From the NCBI GenBank assembly GCA_900546485.1, contig URDK01000047.1, forward strand, positions 1-19,910: a DNA stretch of 19,910 nucleotides. The letters run 5' to 3'. This DNA comes from an uncultured Eubacteriales bacterium (GTDB lineage: Bacteria > Bacillota > Clostridia > Oscillospirales > Oscillospiraceae). The notes under the pieces are model-generated. The model saw only the letters and a list, made by a program, of their open reading frames with translations. It did no database searches and was not told the DNA's origin. Made by a program: the position numbers and the translations under genes. Below, piece after piece: positions 1 to 7,626 of this stretch; position 1 is the first letter of the stretch, and every line of letters starts with the position of its first letter.

Positions 1-1093
1 CAAGCTCGTATTTCCTGCTTCCCAGGCCTATCTTCTCCGCGTGCTCGGTGGTGGAGCGCCAGTCCGTGGTCGGCGCGATGTCGGTGAAGTGGTCGTGGTG
101 CGTGTGCTCGGCCTCGCCCAGCATGCTGTTCATTATGGGCGGCTGGGCGTTCACCGCGTCCACGCAGGCCATGTCTATCGCCACGGGGTCGAAGGACGCG
201 AACATGCCCACGTCCGGCACCACCGCCGCGTCGTTTTCAGAGTGGCAGTCGCAGACGGGGGATATGTCCAGCGCCAGCGAGATGTGGAAATTGGGCTTTC
301 CCTGGCAGACGGCCTTGGCGTACTCGGCTATCTTGCAGCCGAGGATGTCGTTGGCCTCGTCGTGCGCGGGGGCGACGGCGTCCTTCGGACATACGCCGAT
401 GCAGCGGCCGCAGCCTACGCAGCGGTCGTGGTCTATCGTGCACTTGCCGTTTTCAATGACGGGAGCGCCGTGGGCGCAGACACGCGCGCAGGCGCCGCAG
501 CCTATGCAGTATTTCTGCTTCACGAAGGGCTTGCCCGCCGAGTGCATCTCCATCTTGCCGGCCCTGGAGCCGCTGCCCATGCCGAGATTCTTCAGCGCGC
601 CGCCGAAGCCCGTCATCTCATGGCCCTTGAAGTGGGAGAGCGAGATGATTATGTCCGCGTCGGCGATGGCGCGGCCTATCTTCGCCTCCTTGACGTACTC
701 GCCTCCCTCGACGGGGATGAGCGCCTCGTCCGTGCCCTTGAGACCGTCGGCGATTATGGAGTGCACGCCGGTCTGAAAGGGGTTGAAGCCGTTGCGGTAG
801 GCGCTGTCGAGGTGGTCGAGTGCGTTCTTGCGCCCGCCGATGTAGAGGGTGTTGCAGTCCGTGAGGAAGGGCTTGCCTCCCAGCTCCTTTATGTAATCGC
901 AGACCTCGCCGGCCCAGTTCGGGCGCAGGAAAGCGAGATTGCCCGGCTCCCCAAAGTGTATCTTGACGGCCACAAACTTGCCGTCGAAGTCTATGCTCTC
1001 AAATCCGGCCTGCTTCATGAGGCGGCGCAGCTTTATGAGCAGGCTCTGCCCGTGGGCTCGCATATCGGAAAAATAGACCTTTGATCCAGACAT
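1..1093 (-). CDS. DUF362 domain-containing 4Fe-4S protein (C-terminus cut by window edge)
   Basis: The reading frame starts at the ATG complementary to 1091-1093, preceded by a GGGAGGA ribosome binding site, and runs off the left edge after about 364 residues without a stop. The N-terminal part (about residues 35-180) matches the DUF362 family, with the segments VKIHFGEPGN near 43 and SLSHFKGHEMTGFGGALKNL near 151. Next come two ferredoxin-type motifs, CIGCGACARVC (Cys196, 199, 202, 206) and CVGCGRCIGVC, so it should bind two [4Fe-4S] clusters. A FDPVAIDMACVDAV segment follows, also typical of the family. There is no signal peptide or membrane segment, so it is probably cytoplasmic. The reaction of this family is unknown; an electron-transfer or metal-linked redox role is only inferred. 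It is transcribed divergently from the hydrogenase operon and shares the promoter region at 1094-1269. Confidence 0.88.
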   Translation of the reverse strand, partial: MSGSKVYFSDMRAHGQSLLIKLRRLMKQAGFESIDFDGKFVAVKIHFGEPGNLAFLRPNWAGEVCDYIKELGGKPFLTDCNTLYIGGRKNALDHLDSAYRNGFNPFQTGVHSIIADGLKGTDEALIPVEGGEYVKEAKIGRAIADADIIISLSHFKGHEMTGFGGALKNLGMGSGSRAGKMEMHSAGKPFVKQKYCIGCGACARVCAHGAPVIENGKCTIDHDRCVGCGRCIGVCPKDAVAPAHDEANDILGCKIAEYAKAVCQGKPNFHISLALDISPVCDCHSENDAAVVPDVGMFASFDPVAIDMACVDAVNAQPPIMNSMLGEAEHTHHDHFTDIAPTTDWRSTTEHAEKIGLGSRKYEL

Positions 1094-1125
1094 GTTTGGT
1101 ATTCCTCCCAACACAGTTTTGTACA

Positions 1126-1154
1126 ATATTAACACATTCTGCCCTCAATAACAA
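1126..1154 (-). promoter_or_regulatory. Predicted sigma-A-type promoter of the DUF362 gene
   Basis: On the minus strand TTGTTA (1154-1149) is followed by a 17-bp spacer and TAATAT (1131-1126). This puts the transcription start near 1119 and gives a short leader of about 26 nt before the ATG at 1093. One copy of the 10-bp inverted repeat lies at the upstream end of the spacer, overlapping the last two bases of the -35 box. Confidence 0.5.
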
Positions 1155-1225
1155 CGCCGGGAATGATGTTAATTTGTTGACAAATATATTGGCCGATGAT
1201 AGAATCAAAGCAAGATATTGAGGGC
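1141..1225. promoter_or_regulatory. Perfect 10-bp inverted repeat flanking the divergent promoters (candidate operator)
   Basis: GCCCTCAATA at 1141-1150 is matched exactly by its reverse complement TATTGAGGGC at 1216-1225. The two copies are 75 bp apart (same-edge distance) and enclose the plus-strand promoter. The left copy sits between the -35 and -10 of the minus-strand promoter, and the right copy lies about where plus-strand transcription should begin. The position suggests a DNA-binding site for a shared regulator, but no regulator gene is in the window. A single-stranded hairpin is also conceivable, though the 65-base loop argues against it. Confidence 0.45.
1177..1205 (+). promoter_or_regulatory. 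Predicted sigma-A-type promoter of the hyp-mbh operon
   Basis: TTGACA at 1177-1182 is a perfect -35 box. After exactly 17 bp comes TAGAAT at 1200-1205, one base from the -10 consensus. Transcription should start near 1212, leaving a leader of about 58 nt before the hypF TTG start. It is the only good promoter seen upstream of the 18-gene operon. Confidence 0.7.
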
Positions 1226-1269
1226 CTTATCGCCACAAAAGTGAAATTTTTAACATTATTGGGGGAAAA

Positions 1270-3489
1270 TTGACAAGACTTCACATAGATATACACGGGA
1301 TAGTGCAGGGCGTGGGCTTTCGCCCCTTTGTGCACCGGCTGGTCGGGCAATACGGCCTGACGGGCTGGGTGCGGAACAGCTCCGAGGGCGCGGAGCTGGA
1401 GCTTGAGGGTGCGGAGGAGGCTCTTGAGGGCTTCCTCTCGGCGCTCAGGGAGAGCGCGCCGCCGCTGGCGCTCATCGAGTCCGTGGAGGCCCGGCGCGTG
1501 ACGGGGGGAGAGCCCTTCGAGGGCTTTCGCATAGTCCCGAGCGAGCGCGGGGAGCGCATGCGGACGCTGGTCTCGCCGGACGCGGGCATCTGCCCGGACT
1601 GCCTGCGCGAGCTGCTCGACCCCGCCGACAGGCGCTATCGCTATCCCTTCATAAACTGCACCAACTGCGGGCCGCGCTTCACGATAATCCGTTCCGTCCC
1701 CTACGACCGGGCATACACCTCCATGTCGGAGTTTCCGATGTGCCCGGACTGCGCGGCGGAGTTTGCGGACATTGAAAACCGACGCTACCACGCCCAGCCC
1801 GACTGCTGCCCGGCCTGCGGGCCGAAGACCTTCTTCCTCGACGAGGGGGGCCGCCGGCTGCCGGGCGACGGCATCGAGGCGGCGCGGGAGCTCATAAAAT
1901 CGGGCGGTATCCTCTGCGTAAAGGGCCTTGGCGGGATGCATCTCGCCTGTCTCGCGGATGATGAGGCGGCGGTGGCGCGGCTGCGCCTCCGCAAGCACCG
2001 GGACGAAAAGCCCTTCGCCGTGATGTGCCGGGACGCCGCCGCCGCGCGGCGGCTCTGCGAGGTCTCCGAGGCCGAGGAGCGGGCGCTCACGTCCTTCCGC
2101 CGGCCCATAGTGCTGCTCAAAAAGCGCTCTCGCGGCACGTACCTGCACCTGAGCGAGAACAACTATATCGGCGTAATGCTCCCGTACACGCCGCTGCACG
2201 TGCTGCTCCTGGGCGATGATCTCGACTGCCTCGTGATGACGAGCGCGAACCTCTCCGACACGCCCATCGTGTACAAAAACGCCGAGGCGGCGGAAAAGCT
2301 CGCGGGCATCGCGGACGGCTTTTTGCTGCACGACCGCGAGATACTCACCCGCTGTGACGACTCGCTCATACGCATATACGAGGGCCGGGACTACCCCGTC
2401 CGGCGCTCGCGCGGCTACGCGCCGCATCCGATTTCAGTCAATCACCTCGCTGAAGGGCTGCTCGCCTGCGGGGCGGAGCAGAAGGCGGGCTTCTGCATCT
2501 CGAAGGAGGGCCACGCCTTCCCGAGCCAGCACATAGGCGACCTCAAGAACCTTGAGACGCTCGACTGCTACGAGGAGCAGCTGCGCCATTTTGCGCAGCT
2601 TTTCGACTTTGAGCCCCTGGCCGCGGCCTGCGATATGCACCCGGACTACCTCTCCACCGAGGTCGCGGAGCGCATCGCGAGCGAGCGGGGCATACCGCTC
2701 CTGAGAGTGCAGCACCACCACGCGCACATGGTCTCCTGCATGGCGGATAACGGCCTTGCAGGCGAGTGCCTGGGCCTCATCTGGGACGGCACGGGCCTCG
2801 GCGCGGACGGCGCCATCTGGGGCGGGGAGCTGCTCGCGGGCGGCGCGCGGGGCTTTGAGCGGCTCAGCTCGATACGGCCCATCCCGCTCCCCGGCGGCGA
2901 CGCGGCGACAAAGGAGATATGGCGTGTCTCCGAAGCGCTCAGATACGAGGCGGGGCTTGAAAATAACAACGGGACGATAAAAAAGCTGCTCGAACGGGGC
3001 CTCAACTGCCCGAAAAGCTCAGGCATGGGCAGGCTCTTCGACGGCGTCTGCGCCATCGCGGGCATACGCTCCGGGTGCAGCTACGAGGGCCAGGGCGCGG
3101 TGCTGCTCGAGGCCACGGCGGACGAGGCCGAGCGCGGGGAGTACGACATCGCCCTCGAGGGCAATGTCTTCGACTGGCGGCCCATGATAAGGCAGATAGC
3201 CGCCCAGGGCGAGGCGCCGGGGACGGTCGCGGCAAAGTTTATGAACACGCTCGTGAGCATGGCGGCGGCACAGTGCCGCGCGGCGGCGGAGCAGACAGGG
3301 CTCCGGCGCGTGGTGCTCTCGGGCGGGGTGTTTCAGAATATGTATCTCATGGAGCGTCTCCCGCGCGCACTCAGGGCGGCGGGGCTCGAGGTGTACACGC
3401 ACAGCCGGGTGTCGCCCAACGACGAGGGCATCGCGCTCGGACAGCTCATGATCTTGGAGGCAAGCTATGTGTCTGGCGGTACCGCTTAA
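1270..3489 (+). CDS. hypF: Carbamoyltransferase HypF ([NiFe] hydrogenase maturation)
   Basis: HypF turns carbamoyl phosphate into carbamoyl-AMP and passes the carbamoyl group to the C-terminal cysteine of HypE, the source of the active-site cyanide ligands. The 739 residues match the family length. Domains in order: acylphosphatase (about 1-90, VQGVGFRPF with Arg18, and Asn36 in VRNSSEG); two zinc motifs (Cys108/111/130/133 and Cys158/161/180/183); a YrdC-like domain (about 200-380, KPFAVM and TSANLSDTP); a Kae1-like domain (about 395-735, VQHHHAHMVSC at 480, WDGTGLGADG at 505 and a late SGGVFQN). The start is a TTG after GGGGGA with a short spacer; the next in-frame starts would remove part of the acylphosphatase core. 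First gene of the operon; its end overlaps hypC by 23 bp. Confidence 0.96.
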   Translation: MTRLHIDIHGIVQGVGFRPFVHRLVGQYGLTGWVRNSSEGAELELEGAEEALEGFLSALRESAPPLALIESVEARRVTGGEPFEGFRIVPSERGERMRTLVSPDAGICPDCLRELLDPADRRYRYPFINCTNCGPRFTIIRSVPYDRAYTSMSEFPMCPDCAAEFADIENRRYHAQPDCCPACGPKTFFLDEGGRRLPGDGIEAARELIKSGGILCVKGLGGMHLACLADDEAAVARLRLRKHRDEKPFAVMCRDAAAARRLCEVSEAEERALTSFRRPIVLLKKRSRGTYLHLSENNYIGVMLPYTPLHVLLLGDDLDCLVMTSANLSDTPIVYKNAEAAEKLAGIADGFLLHDREILTRCDDSLIRIYEGRDYPVRRSRGYAPHPISVNHLAEGLLACGAEQKAGFCISKEGHAFPSQHIGDLKNLETLDCYEEQLRHFAQLFDFEPLAAACDMHPDYLSTEVAERIASERGIPLLRVQHHHAHMVSCMADNGLAGECLGLIWDGTGLGADGAIWGGELLAGGARGFERLSSIRPIPLPGGDAATKEIWRVSEALRYEAGLENNNGTIKKLLERGLNCPKSSGMGRLFDGVCAIAGIRSGCSYEGQGAVLLEATADEAERGEYDIALEGNVFDWRPMIRQIAAQGEAPGTVAAKFMNTLVSMAAAQCRAAAEQTGLRRVVLSGGVFQNMYLMERLPRALRAAGLEVYTHSRVSPNDEGIALGQLMILEASYVSGGTA

Positions 3490-3688
3490 GATAGTTGAGA
3501 TAAACGGCCTGGACGCCGTCGGCGAGGTGGAGGGCCTGCGCCGGCGGATGAGGCTGGACTTCATAAAGGAGCCTAAGATAGGCGAATACGTCATCGTCCA
3601 CGCGGGCTTCGCGATAGAGCGCCTGCCGGAAAAACAGGCGCTCGAGGACATAGCGGAGTGGGCGGAGGTAGAGAATGCGCTCCGCTGA
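3467..3688 (+). CDS. hypC: Hydrogenase maturation chaperone HypC (HypC/HybG/HupF family)
   Basis: HypC works with HypD as the scaffold on which Fe(CN)2CO is assembled, then carries the iron group to the hydrogenase large subunit precursor. The 73 residues fit the family, and the protein begins with the hallmark MCLAVP, in which Cys2 becomes the N-terminal iron ligand after Met removal. His45 in VIVHAGFAI is the other conserved residue. A TTGGAGG ribosome binding site lies inside the end of hypF, and the gene overlaps hypF by 23 bp and hypD by 14 bp, so translation of the three is probably coupled. With only one hydrogenase large subunit in the operon, MbhL is its likely client. Confidence 0.95.
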   Translation: MCLAVPLKIVEINGLDAVGEVEGLRRRMRLDFIKEPKIGEYVIVHAGFAIERLPEKQALEDIAEWAEVENALR

Positions 3689-4736
3689 GATAATTGAGAG
3701 GATAAACGCGCTGCCGAAGCTGCGCGTGCGGCTCATGGAGGTCTGCGGCACGCACACCATGGCCATAGCCCGCGCGGGGCTGAAGCGGCTGCTGCCGGAG
3801 GGAGTGGAGCTGGTCTCCGGCCCCGGCTGCCCGGTCTGCGTGACGCCGCCGGAGCTGATGGACGCGGCGCTCGAGCTGGCCTCGAGGCCCGGCGTCACGG
3901 TGGCGAGCTATGGCGACATGCTCCGCGTCCCCGGCTCGAGGCGGGGCGATGACCTCGCCCACCGCAGGGCGCGCGGAGGCTCGGTTGAGCTGGTGTACTC
4001 GCCCATGGACGCCGTGGAGCTCGCAAAGCGGCACCCGGAGCGCGAGGTCGTGTTCCTCGGCGTCGGCTTTGAGACCACGGCCCCCGGCACGGCCGCGAGC
4101 ATTCTCGCGGCAAGGGAGCAGGGCGTCCGGAACTACTCAGTGTTCCCCATGCTTCGCCTGGTAGAACCGGCGCTGCGTGCGCTCATCGGCTCCGAGGGCT
4201 TCGACGTGCAGGGCTTCCTCTGCCCCGGCCACGTCGCGGTCATCACCGGCGCGGAGCACTTCCGCTTTCTGCCCGTGGAATACGGCCTCCCCGCCGTCGT
4301 GGCGGGCTTTGAGCCGGAGGACATACTGCTCTCGGTCTACGAGCTGCTCAGGATGCTCGCGGACGGAAAACCGGGCCTCGTGAACGAATATTCCCGCGCC
4401 GTGAGCGCGGAGGGCAACGCGCTCGCGCGATCGATGCTCCGCCGGGCCTTCGTCCCCGTCCGGGCCTCCTGGCGCGGGCTGGGCGAGATAGAGGCGAGCG
4501 GCCTCGCCCTCGCGCCGGAGCTTTCGGACTGCGACGCCGTGAAAAAGCTCGGCATAGAGATAGGCAAAGCGGCCCCGCCCACGGCCTGCCGCTGCGGCGA
4601 GGTAATAACGGGCCGGATGCCCCCGGAGGGCTGCCCGCTCTTTGGAAAGGTCTGCACGCCGGAGGACCCCGTCGGGCCCTGCATGGTGTCCTCGGAGGGC
4701 GCCTGCGCCGCGGCGTACAAGTATCAGGAGTGCTGA
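3675..4736 (+). CDS. hypD: Hydrogenase maturation protein HypD
   Basis: HypD is the iron-sulfur scaffold that, with HypC, holds the iron atom while two cyanides and one CO are attached. Family signatures are present: EVCGTHTMAI (Cys24), SGPGCPVCVTP (Cys52, Cys55), GVGFETTAPGTA near 129 and FLCPGHVAVITG. The C-terminal part has the cysteine-rich stretch beginning CRCGEVITG, followed by further cysteines that fit the [4Fe-4S] site. At 353 residues it is close to the usual length of about 360-370. It starts inside the 3' end of hypC after GGAGG, and ends one base before the hypE start. Confidence 0.96.
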   Translation: MRSAEIIERINALPKLRVRLMEVCGTHTMAIARAGLKRLLPEGVELVSGPGCPVCVTPPELMDAALELASRPGVTVASYGDMLRVPGSRRGDDLAHRRARGGSVELVYSPMDAVELAKRHPEREVVFLGVGFETTAPGTAASILAAREQGVRNYSVFPMLRLVEPALRALIGSEGFDVQGFLCPGHVAVITGAEHFRFLPVEYGLPAVVAGFEPEDILLSVYELLRMLADGKPGLVNEYSRAVSAEGNALARSMLRRAFVPVRASWRGLGEIEASGLALAPELSDCDAVKKLGIEIGKAAPPTACRCGEVITGRMPPEGCPLFGKVCTPEDPVGPCMVSSEGACAAAYKYQEC

Positions 4737-4737
4737 A

Positions 4738-5730
4738 ATGGACGACATCATAACCCTCGATTACGGCAGCGGCGGCAAAAAGACCTCCGCCCTCATAGAT
4801 GAAATTATCCTCCCTGCGCTGGGCAACGGCGCGCTCAACGCCCTGGGCGACGGGGCGATACTCGACGGCGCGCTCGCATTTTCGACGGACAGCTTCGTCG
4901 TCAGCCCGCTCTTTTTCCCGGGCGGCGACATAGGCAAGCTCAGCGTCTGCGGCACGGTGAACGACCTTGCCATGTGCGGCGCGGAGCCTAAATACCTCAG
5001 CCTCGCCCTCATCATCGAGGAGGGCCTGCCGACGGAGAGCCTGCGCCGCATCGTGGCCTCGATAAAGGCCGCGGCGGAGAGCGCGGGCGTCGCGGTCGTC
5101 ACCGGCGACACCAAGGTGGTCGAGCGCGGAAGGGGAGACGGAGTTTACATAACAACATCCGGCATAGGCGTTTTGAAATACCCCGGCCTCGGCCCGGAGC
5201 GGATGAGGCCCGGCGACGCGGTGCTCATCTCGGGCACGGCGGGCGACCACGGCGCAGCGGTGATGCTCGCACGCGACGCGCTGATGGAAGGGGAGATACG
5301 CTCCGACTGCGCGGCGCTGAACGGCCTGGCCTCGGCCCTGTTGGGGAGCGGGGCGGCCGTGCGTGTGCTGAGAGACCCGACGCGCGGCGGCGTGGCGACG
5401 ACGCTCTGCGAGTTTGCGGAGAGCTCGGGCCTGGGCATAGAGCTCGACGAGGCGGCGATACCCGTCCGCCGGGACGTCTCGGCGGCCTGCGCGCTGCTGG
5501 GGCTCGACCCGCTCTACTGCGCAAACGAGGGGAAGATGCTCGCCGTCGTGGCGCCGGAGGACGCGGAGCACGCGCTCGCCGTCCTGCGCAGCCGCCCGGA
5601 GGGTGAAAACGCCGCGATAATAGGCCGCGTGATGTCCGAGAGGCGAGGGAAGGTCGTGCTCAGGACGTCGGCCGGAGGCAGCCGGATGCTGCAAAAGCTC
5701 GCGGGGGCGCAGCTTCCGCGCATATGTTAG
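4738..5730 (+). CDS. hypE: Hydrogenase maturation protein HypE (thiocarbamate dehydratase)
   Basis: HypE dehydrates the thiocarboxamide on its own C-terminal cysteine to a thiocyanate, using ATP, and donates cyanide to the HypCD iron. The 330-residue protein starts with MDDIITLDYGSGGKK. It contains the PurM-like nucleotide-binding segments FSTDSFVV, VCGTVNDLAMCGA, VVTGDTKVVE and LRDPTRGGVATTL. It ends in the exact PRIC tail whose cysteine is the modified residue. The frame is open further upstream, but that extension would run through hypD coding sequence and is unlike HypE. The chosen ATG lies one base after the hypD stop, with CAGGAG just before it. A 51-bp gap to mbhK follows, with no convincing promoter or terminator. 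Confidence 0.96.
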   Translation: MDDIITLDYGSGGKKTSALIDEIILPALGNGALNALGDGAILDGALAFSTDSFVVSPLFFPGGDIGKLSVCGTVNDLAMCGAEPKYLSLALIIEEGLPTESLRRIVASIKAAAESAGVAVVTGDTKVVERGRGDGVYITTSGIGVLKYPGLGPERMRPGDAVLISGTAGDHGAAVMLARDALMEGEIRSDCAALNGLASALLGSGAAVRVLRDPTRGGVATTLCEFAESSGLGIELDEAAIPVRRDVSAACALLGLDPLYCANEGKMLAVVAPEDAEHALAVLRSRPEGENAAIIGRVMSERRGKVVLRTSAGGSRMLQKLAGAQLPRIC

Positions 5731-5781
5731 TCCGCAATGTGTTTGGAATAAGGCTATTTTGAGAACAAAGAGGTGGAAAAG

Positions 5782-6195
5782 ATGCAGGAATACAGGATGA
5801 CCCGTATAACGAAGGAGGACATTGTCCCCACCGCACTGCGGATGCGGCACGAGGGCCGGTGGCTGGTGATGATACACGGCCAGGTGGAGCCTGACGGCCA
5901 GGTCCGCGTGAGCTACGACTACGCGGTGGACCCGGCGGTGGAGAGCTACTACGTGCTCGGCGAGACTGTGCTGCCTTCGATATCGGGCATCTACGACGAG
6001 GCCGCGCGCTGGCCGGAGTGCGAGCTGCACGAGCTCATGGGCCTGGAATTCGAGGGGCTGGACACATCGAAGCGGCTGTTTCTGCCGGAGGATATGCTCG
6101 AGACCCAGGGCAAGGGCCACATTCTGGTCACGCCGCTCTCGGAGCTCCGGGAGAAGCGCGTGGAGCAAATGGAGAAGGGAAGTGAGGACGCATGA
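5782..6195 (+). CDS. mbhK: Hydrogenase subunit related to NuoC / 30-kDa subunit (MbhK-like)
   Basis: This 137-residue soluble protein resembles the NuoC/30-kDa subunit of complex I, which in group 4 hydrogenases packs against the large subunit on the cytoplasmic side. The family core is visible at about residues 63-105: LPSISGIYDEAARWPECELHELMGLEFEGL followed in part by RLFLPEDM. That is the NuoC pattern in which a tryptophan-acidic stretch precedes the Gly-Leu-x-Phe-x-Gly turn. A GTG nine bases upstream is in frame, but it lies inside the AAAGAGGTGG ribosome binding site, so the ATG at 5782 is preferred. Its stop overlaps the mbhL start as ATGA. In archaeal MBH the equivalent gene also directly precedes mbhL. 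Confidence 0.85.
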   Translation: MQEYRMTRITKEDIVPTALRMRHEGRWLVMIHGQVEPDGQVRVSYDYAVDPAVESYYVLGETVLPSISGIYDEAARWPECELHELMGLEFEGLDTSKRLFLPEDMLETQGKGHILVTPLSELREKRVEQMEKGSEDA

Positions 6196-7274
6196 GCTAC
6201 ATCGTACCGATAGGTCCGTACCATCCCGCACTGGAGGAGCCGATACACGCCAAGCTCTACACTGAGGGCGAGGTCATAAAGGACGCGGAGGTGTTCGTCG
6301 GCTACAACCACCGCGGCATTGAAAAGCTGGCCACGGAGCGCAACGCCATCCAGACGCTGGTGCTGGTGGAGCGCGTCTGCGGAATCTGCTCTCACTCGCA
6401 CGCCTTCACCTACGCCATGGCGGTGGAGGGCATAAACGGCATAGAGGTGCCGAAGCGCGGCGAGTATATCCGCGTCATCACCGCCGAGCTGGAGCGGCTG
6501 CACTCGCACCTGCTCTGGGCGGGCATAGCCTTCCACATCATCGGCCACGACAGCATGTTCATGCACACCTGGGACGTGCGCGAGCTCATCATGGATATGC
6601 TCGAGACCTTCACCGGCAACCGCGTGAACTACGGCATGGTCACCATCGGCGGAGCAAGACGCGACATCTCCGACGAGCTCAGGCGTGACATGCTCGCAAA
6701 GCTCGACAAGGTCGGGCCCATAGTGGACAGGATAGTGGACATCAGCCTGAACGACAAGACCATCGCCATGCGCACCAAGGGCGTCGGCGTTATGTCAACC
6801 GAGGACGCCATACGCATGGGCGCGGTCGGCCCGCACGCGAGGGCCTCGGGCGTGAAGATAGACGTCCGCCGCGACGCGCCGTACTCGTCCTACGACGACT
6901 TCGAGTTCGACGTGCCTACCTGCGACAGCTGCGACGTGTTCGCGCGCGTGGTGGTGAGGCTGCTCGAGTGCTACGAGAGCGTGAAGATACTCCGCCAGGC
7001 GCTGGAGAATCTCCCGGCCGGGCCGATAAACCTGGGCAACAAGATACCTAAGATTAAAGAGGGCGAGTTCGTGGCGAGGCACGAGGCCCCGCGCGGCCAG
7101 CTCTCGCACAAGGTGGCGGGCAACGGCGGACAGCTCAACCAGCGCGTGAGCATCCATGTGCCGAGCTACAAGAACACGCCCACGGTGCCGCACATGCTGC
7201 GCGGGAACACCGTGGCGGACGCGGGACTCATCATCGCGAGCATAGACCCCTGCTTCAGCTGTCTGGACCGCTGA
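6192..7274 (+). CDS. mbhL: Group 4 [NiFe] hydrogenase large (catalytic) subunit, MbhL-like
   Basis: This is the subunit holding the NiFe active site, where protons are reduced to H2 with electrons from ferredoxin. Both metal-binding motifs are intact: RVCGICSHSH (Cys63, Cys66) and DPCFSC (Cys354, Cys357). Four cysteines separate it from NuoD of complex I and from the sulfur-reducing Mbs/Mbx relatives, which lack part of the set. The 360 residues also carry the typical YNHRGIEK and PRGQLSHKV segments. The chain ends three residues after Cys357, at Arg360, so there is no C-terminal propeptide for an endopeptidase to remove. The ATG overlaps the mbhK stop, and hypA begins one base after its own stop. 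Assignment to an MBH-type clade also rests on the attached Mrp genes. Confidence 0.95.
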   Translation: MSYIVPIGPYHPALEEPIHAKLYTEGEVIKDAEVFVGYNHRGIEKLATERNAIQTLVLVERVCGICSHSHAFTYAMAVEGINGIEVPKRGEYIRVITAELERLHSHLLWAGIAFHIIGHDSMFMHTWDVRELIMDMLETFTGNRVNYGMVTIGGARRDISDELRRDMLAKLDKVGPIVDRIVDISLNDKTIAMRTKGVGVMSTEDAIRMGAVGPHARASGVKIDVRRDAPYSSYDDFEFDVPTCDSCDVFARVVVRLLECYESVKILRQALENLPAGPINLGNKIPKIKEGEFVARHEAPRGQLSHKVAGNGGQLNQRVSIHVPSYKNTPTVPHMLRGNTVADAGLIIASIDPCFSCLDR

Positions 7275-7275
7275 T

Positions 7276-7611
7276 ATGCACGAGCTTGCGATAATGCAGA
7301 GCGTAGTTGCCCTCTGCGAGCGGGAGGCGGCGGAAAAGGGCTTTTCGCGCGTAAGGAGAATAGCCCTCGCCGTCGGCGCGGTCAGCGGCTTCGAGCCGGG
7401 GTGCATGTTCGAGTTTTTCCCGGCAGCGGCCCTGGGCAGCGTGGCCGAGGGCGCGAGGCTCGAGACGCGGGTCATCCCCGCCGCGATAGAGTGCCCGGAC
7501 TGCGGCTACACCGGCGAGGCGCACGGGGCGGAATGTCCCCGCTGCGGCGGCTGGGGCTTCAGACTGACGCAGGGCAGGGAATTTTATATCGATTCGATTG
7601 AAGTTGAGTAA
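7276..7611 (+). CDS. hypA: Hydrogenase nickel incorporation protein HypA
   Basis: HypA binds nickel at its N-terminus and delivers it to the large subunit, normally with the GTPase HypB. The 111 residues start with MHELAI, in which His2 and Glu3 form the nickel site. A zinc ribbon CPDCGYTGEAHGAECPRC (Cys73, 76, 87, 90) lies near the C-terminus, and the length is typical. The gene stands away from hypFCDE, directly after mbhL and before the Mrp-like block, with a one-base gap upstream and 15 bp downstream. No hypB is present in the window, so its partner must be encoded elsewhere or replaced. Confidence 0.95.
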   Translation: MHELAIMQSVVALCEREAAEKGFSRVRRIALAVGAVSGFEPGCMFEFFPAAALGSVAEGARLETRVIPAAIECPDCGYTGEAHGAECPRCGGWGFRLTQGREFYIDSIEVE

Positions 7612-7612
7612 T

Positions 7613-7621
7613 GAGGAGGTG
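7613..7621 (+). promoter_or_regulatory. Ribosome binding site deciding the TTG start of mbhA
   Basis: GAGGAGGTG lies 5 bp before the TTG at 7627, the best-placed start for the mbhA frame. The nearby ATG at 7611 overlaps the hypA stop but is in another frame. Confidence 0.7.
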
Positions 7622-7626
7622 TCAAC

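Noticed and set aside
41..1084. A 347-codon plus-strand open frame over the DUF362 gene
   Set aside because: The minus strand encodes a recognisable DUF362 protein with two ferredoxin motifs and a ribosome binding site; the plus-strand frame has no family pattern.
4348..6231. A 627-codon open frame on the minus strand across hypD, hypE and mbhK
   Set aside because: It spans three recognised genes on the other strand and has the composition of an antisense shadow in GC-rich DNA, with no domain pattern.
6192..7274. Sulfane reductase (Mbs/Mbx-type) large subunit
   Set aside because: Mbs/Mbx large subunits lack part of the NiFe cysteine set; here both CGIC (63, 66) and CFSC (354, 357) are intact.
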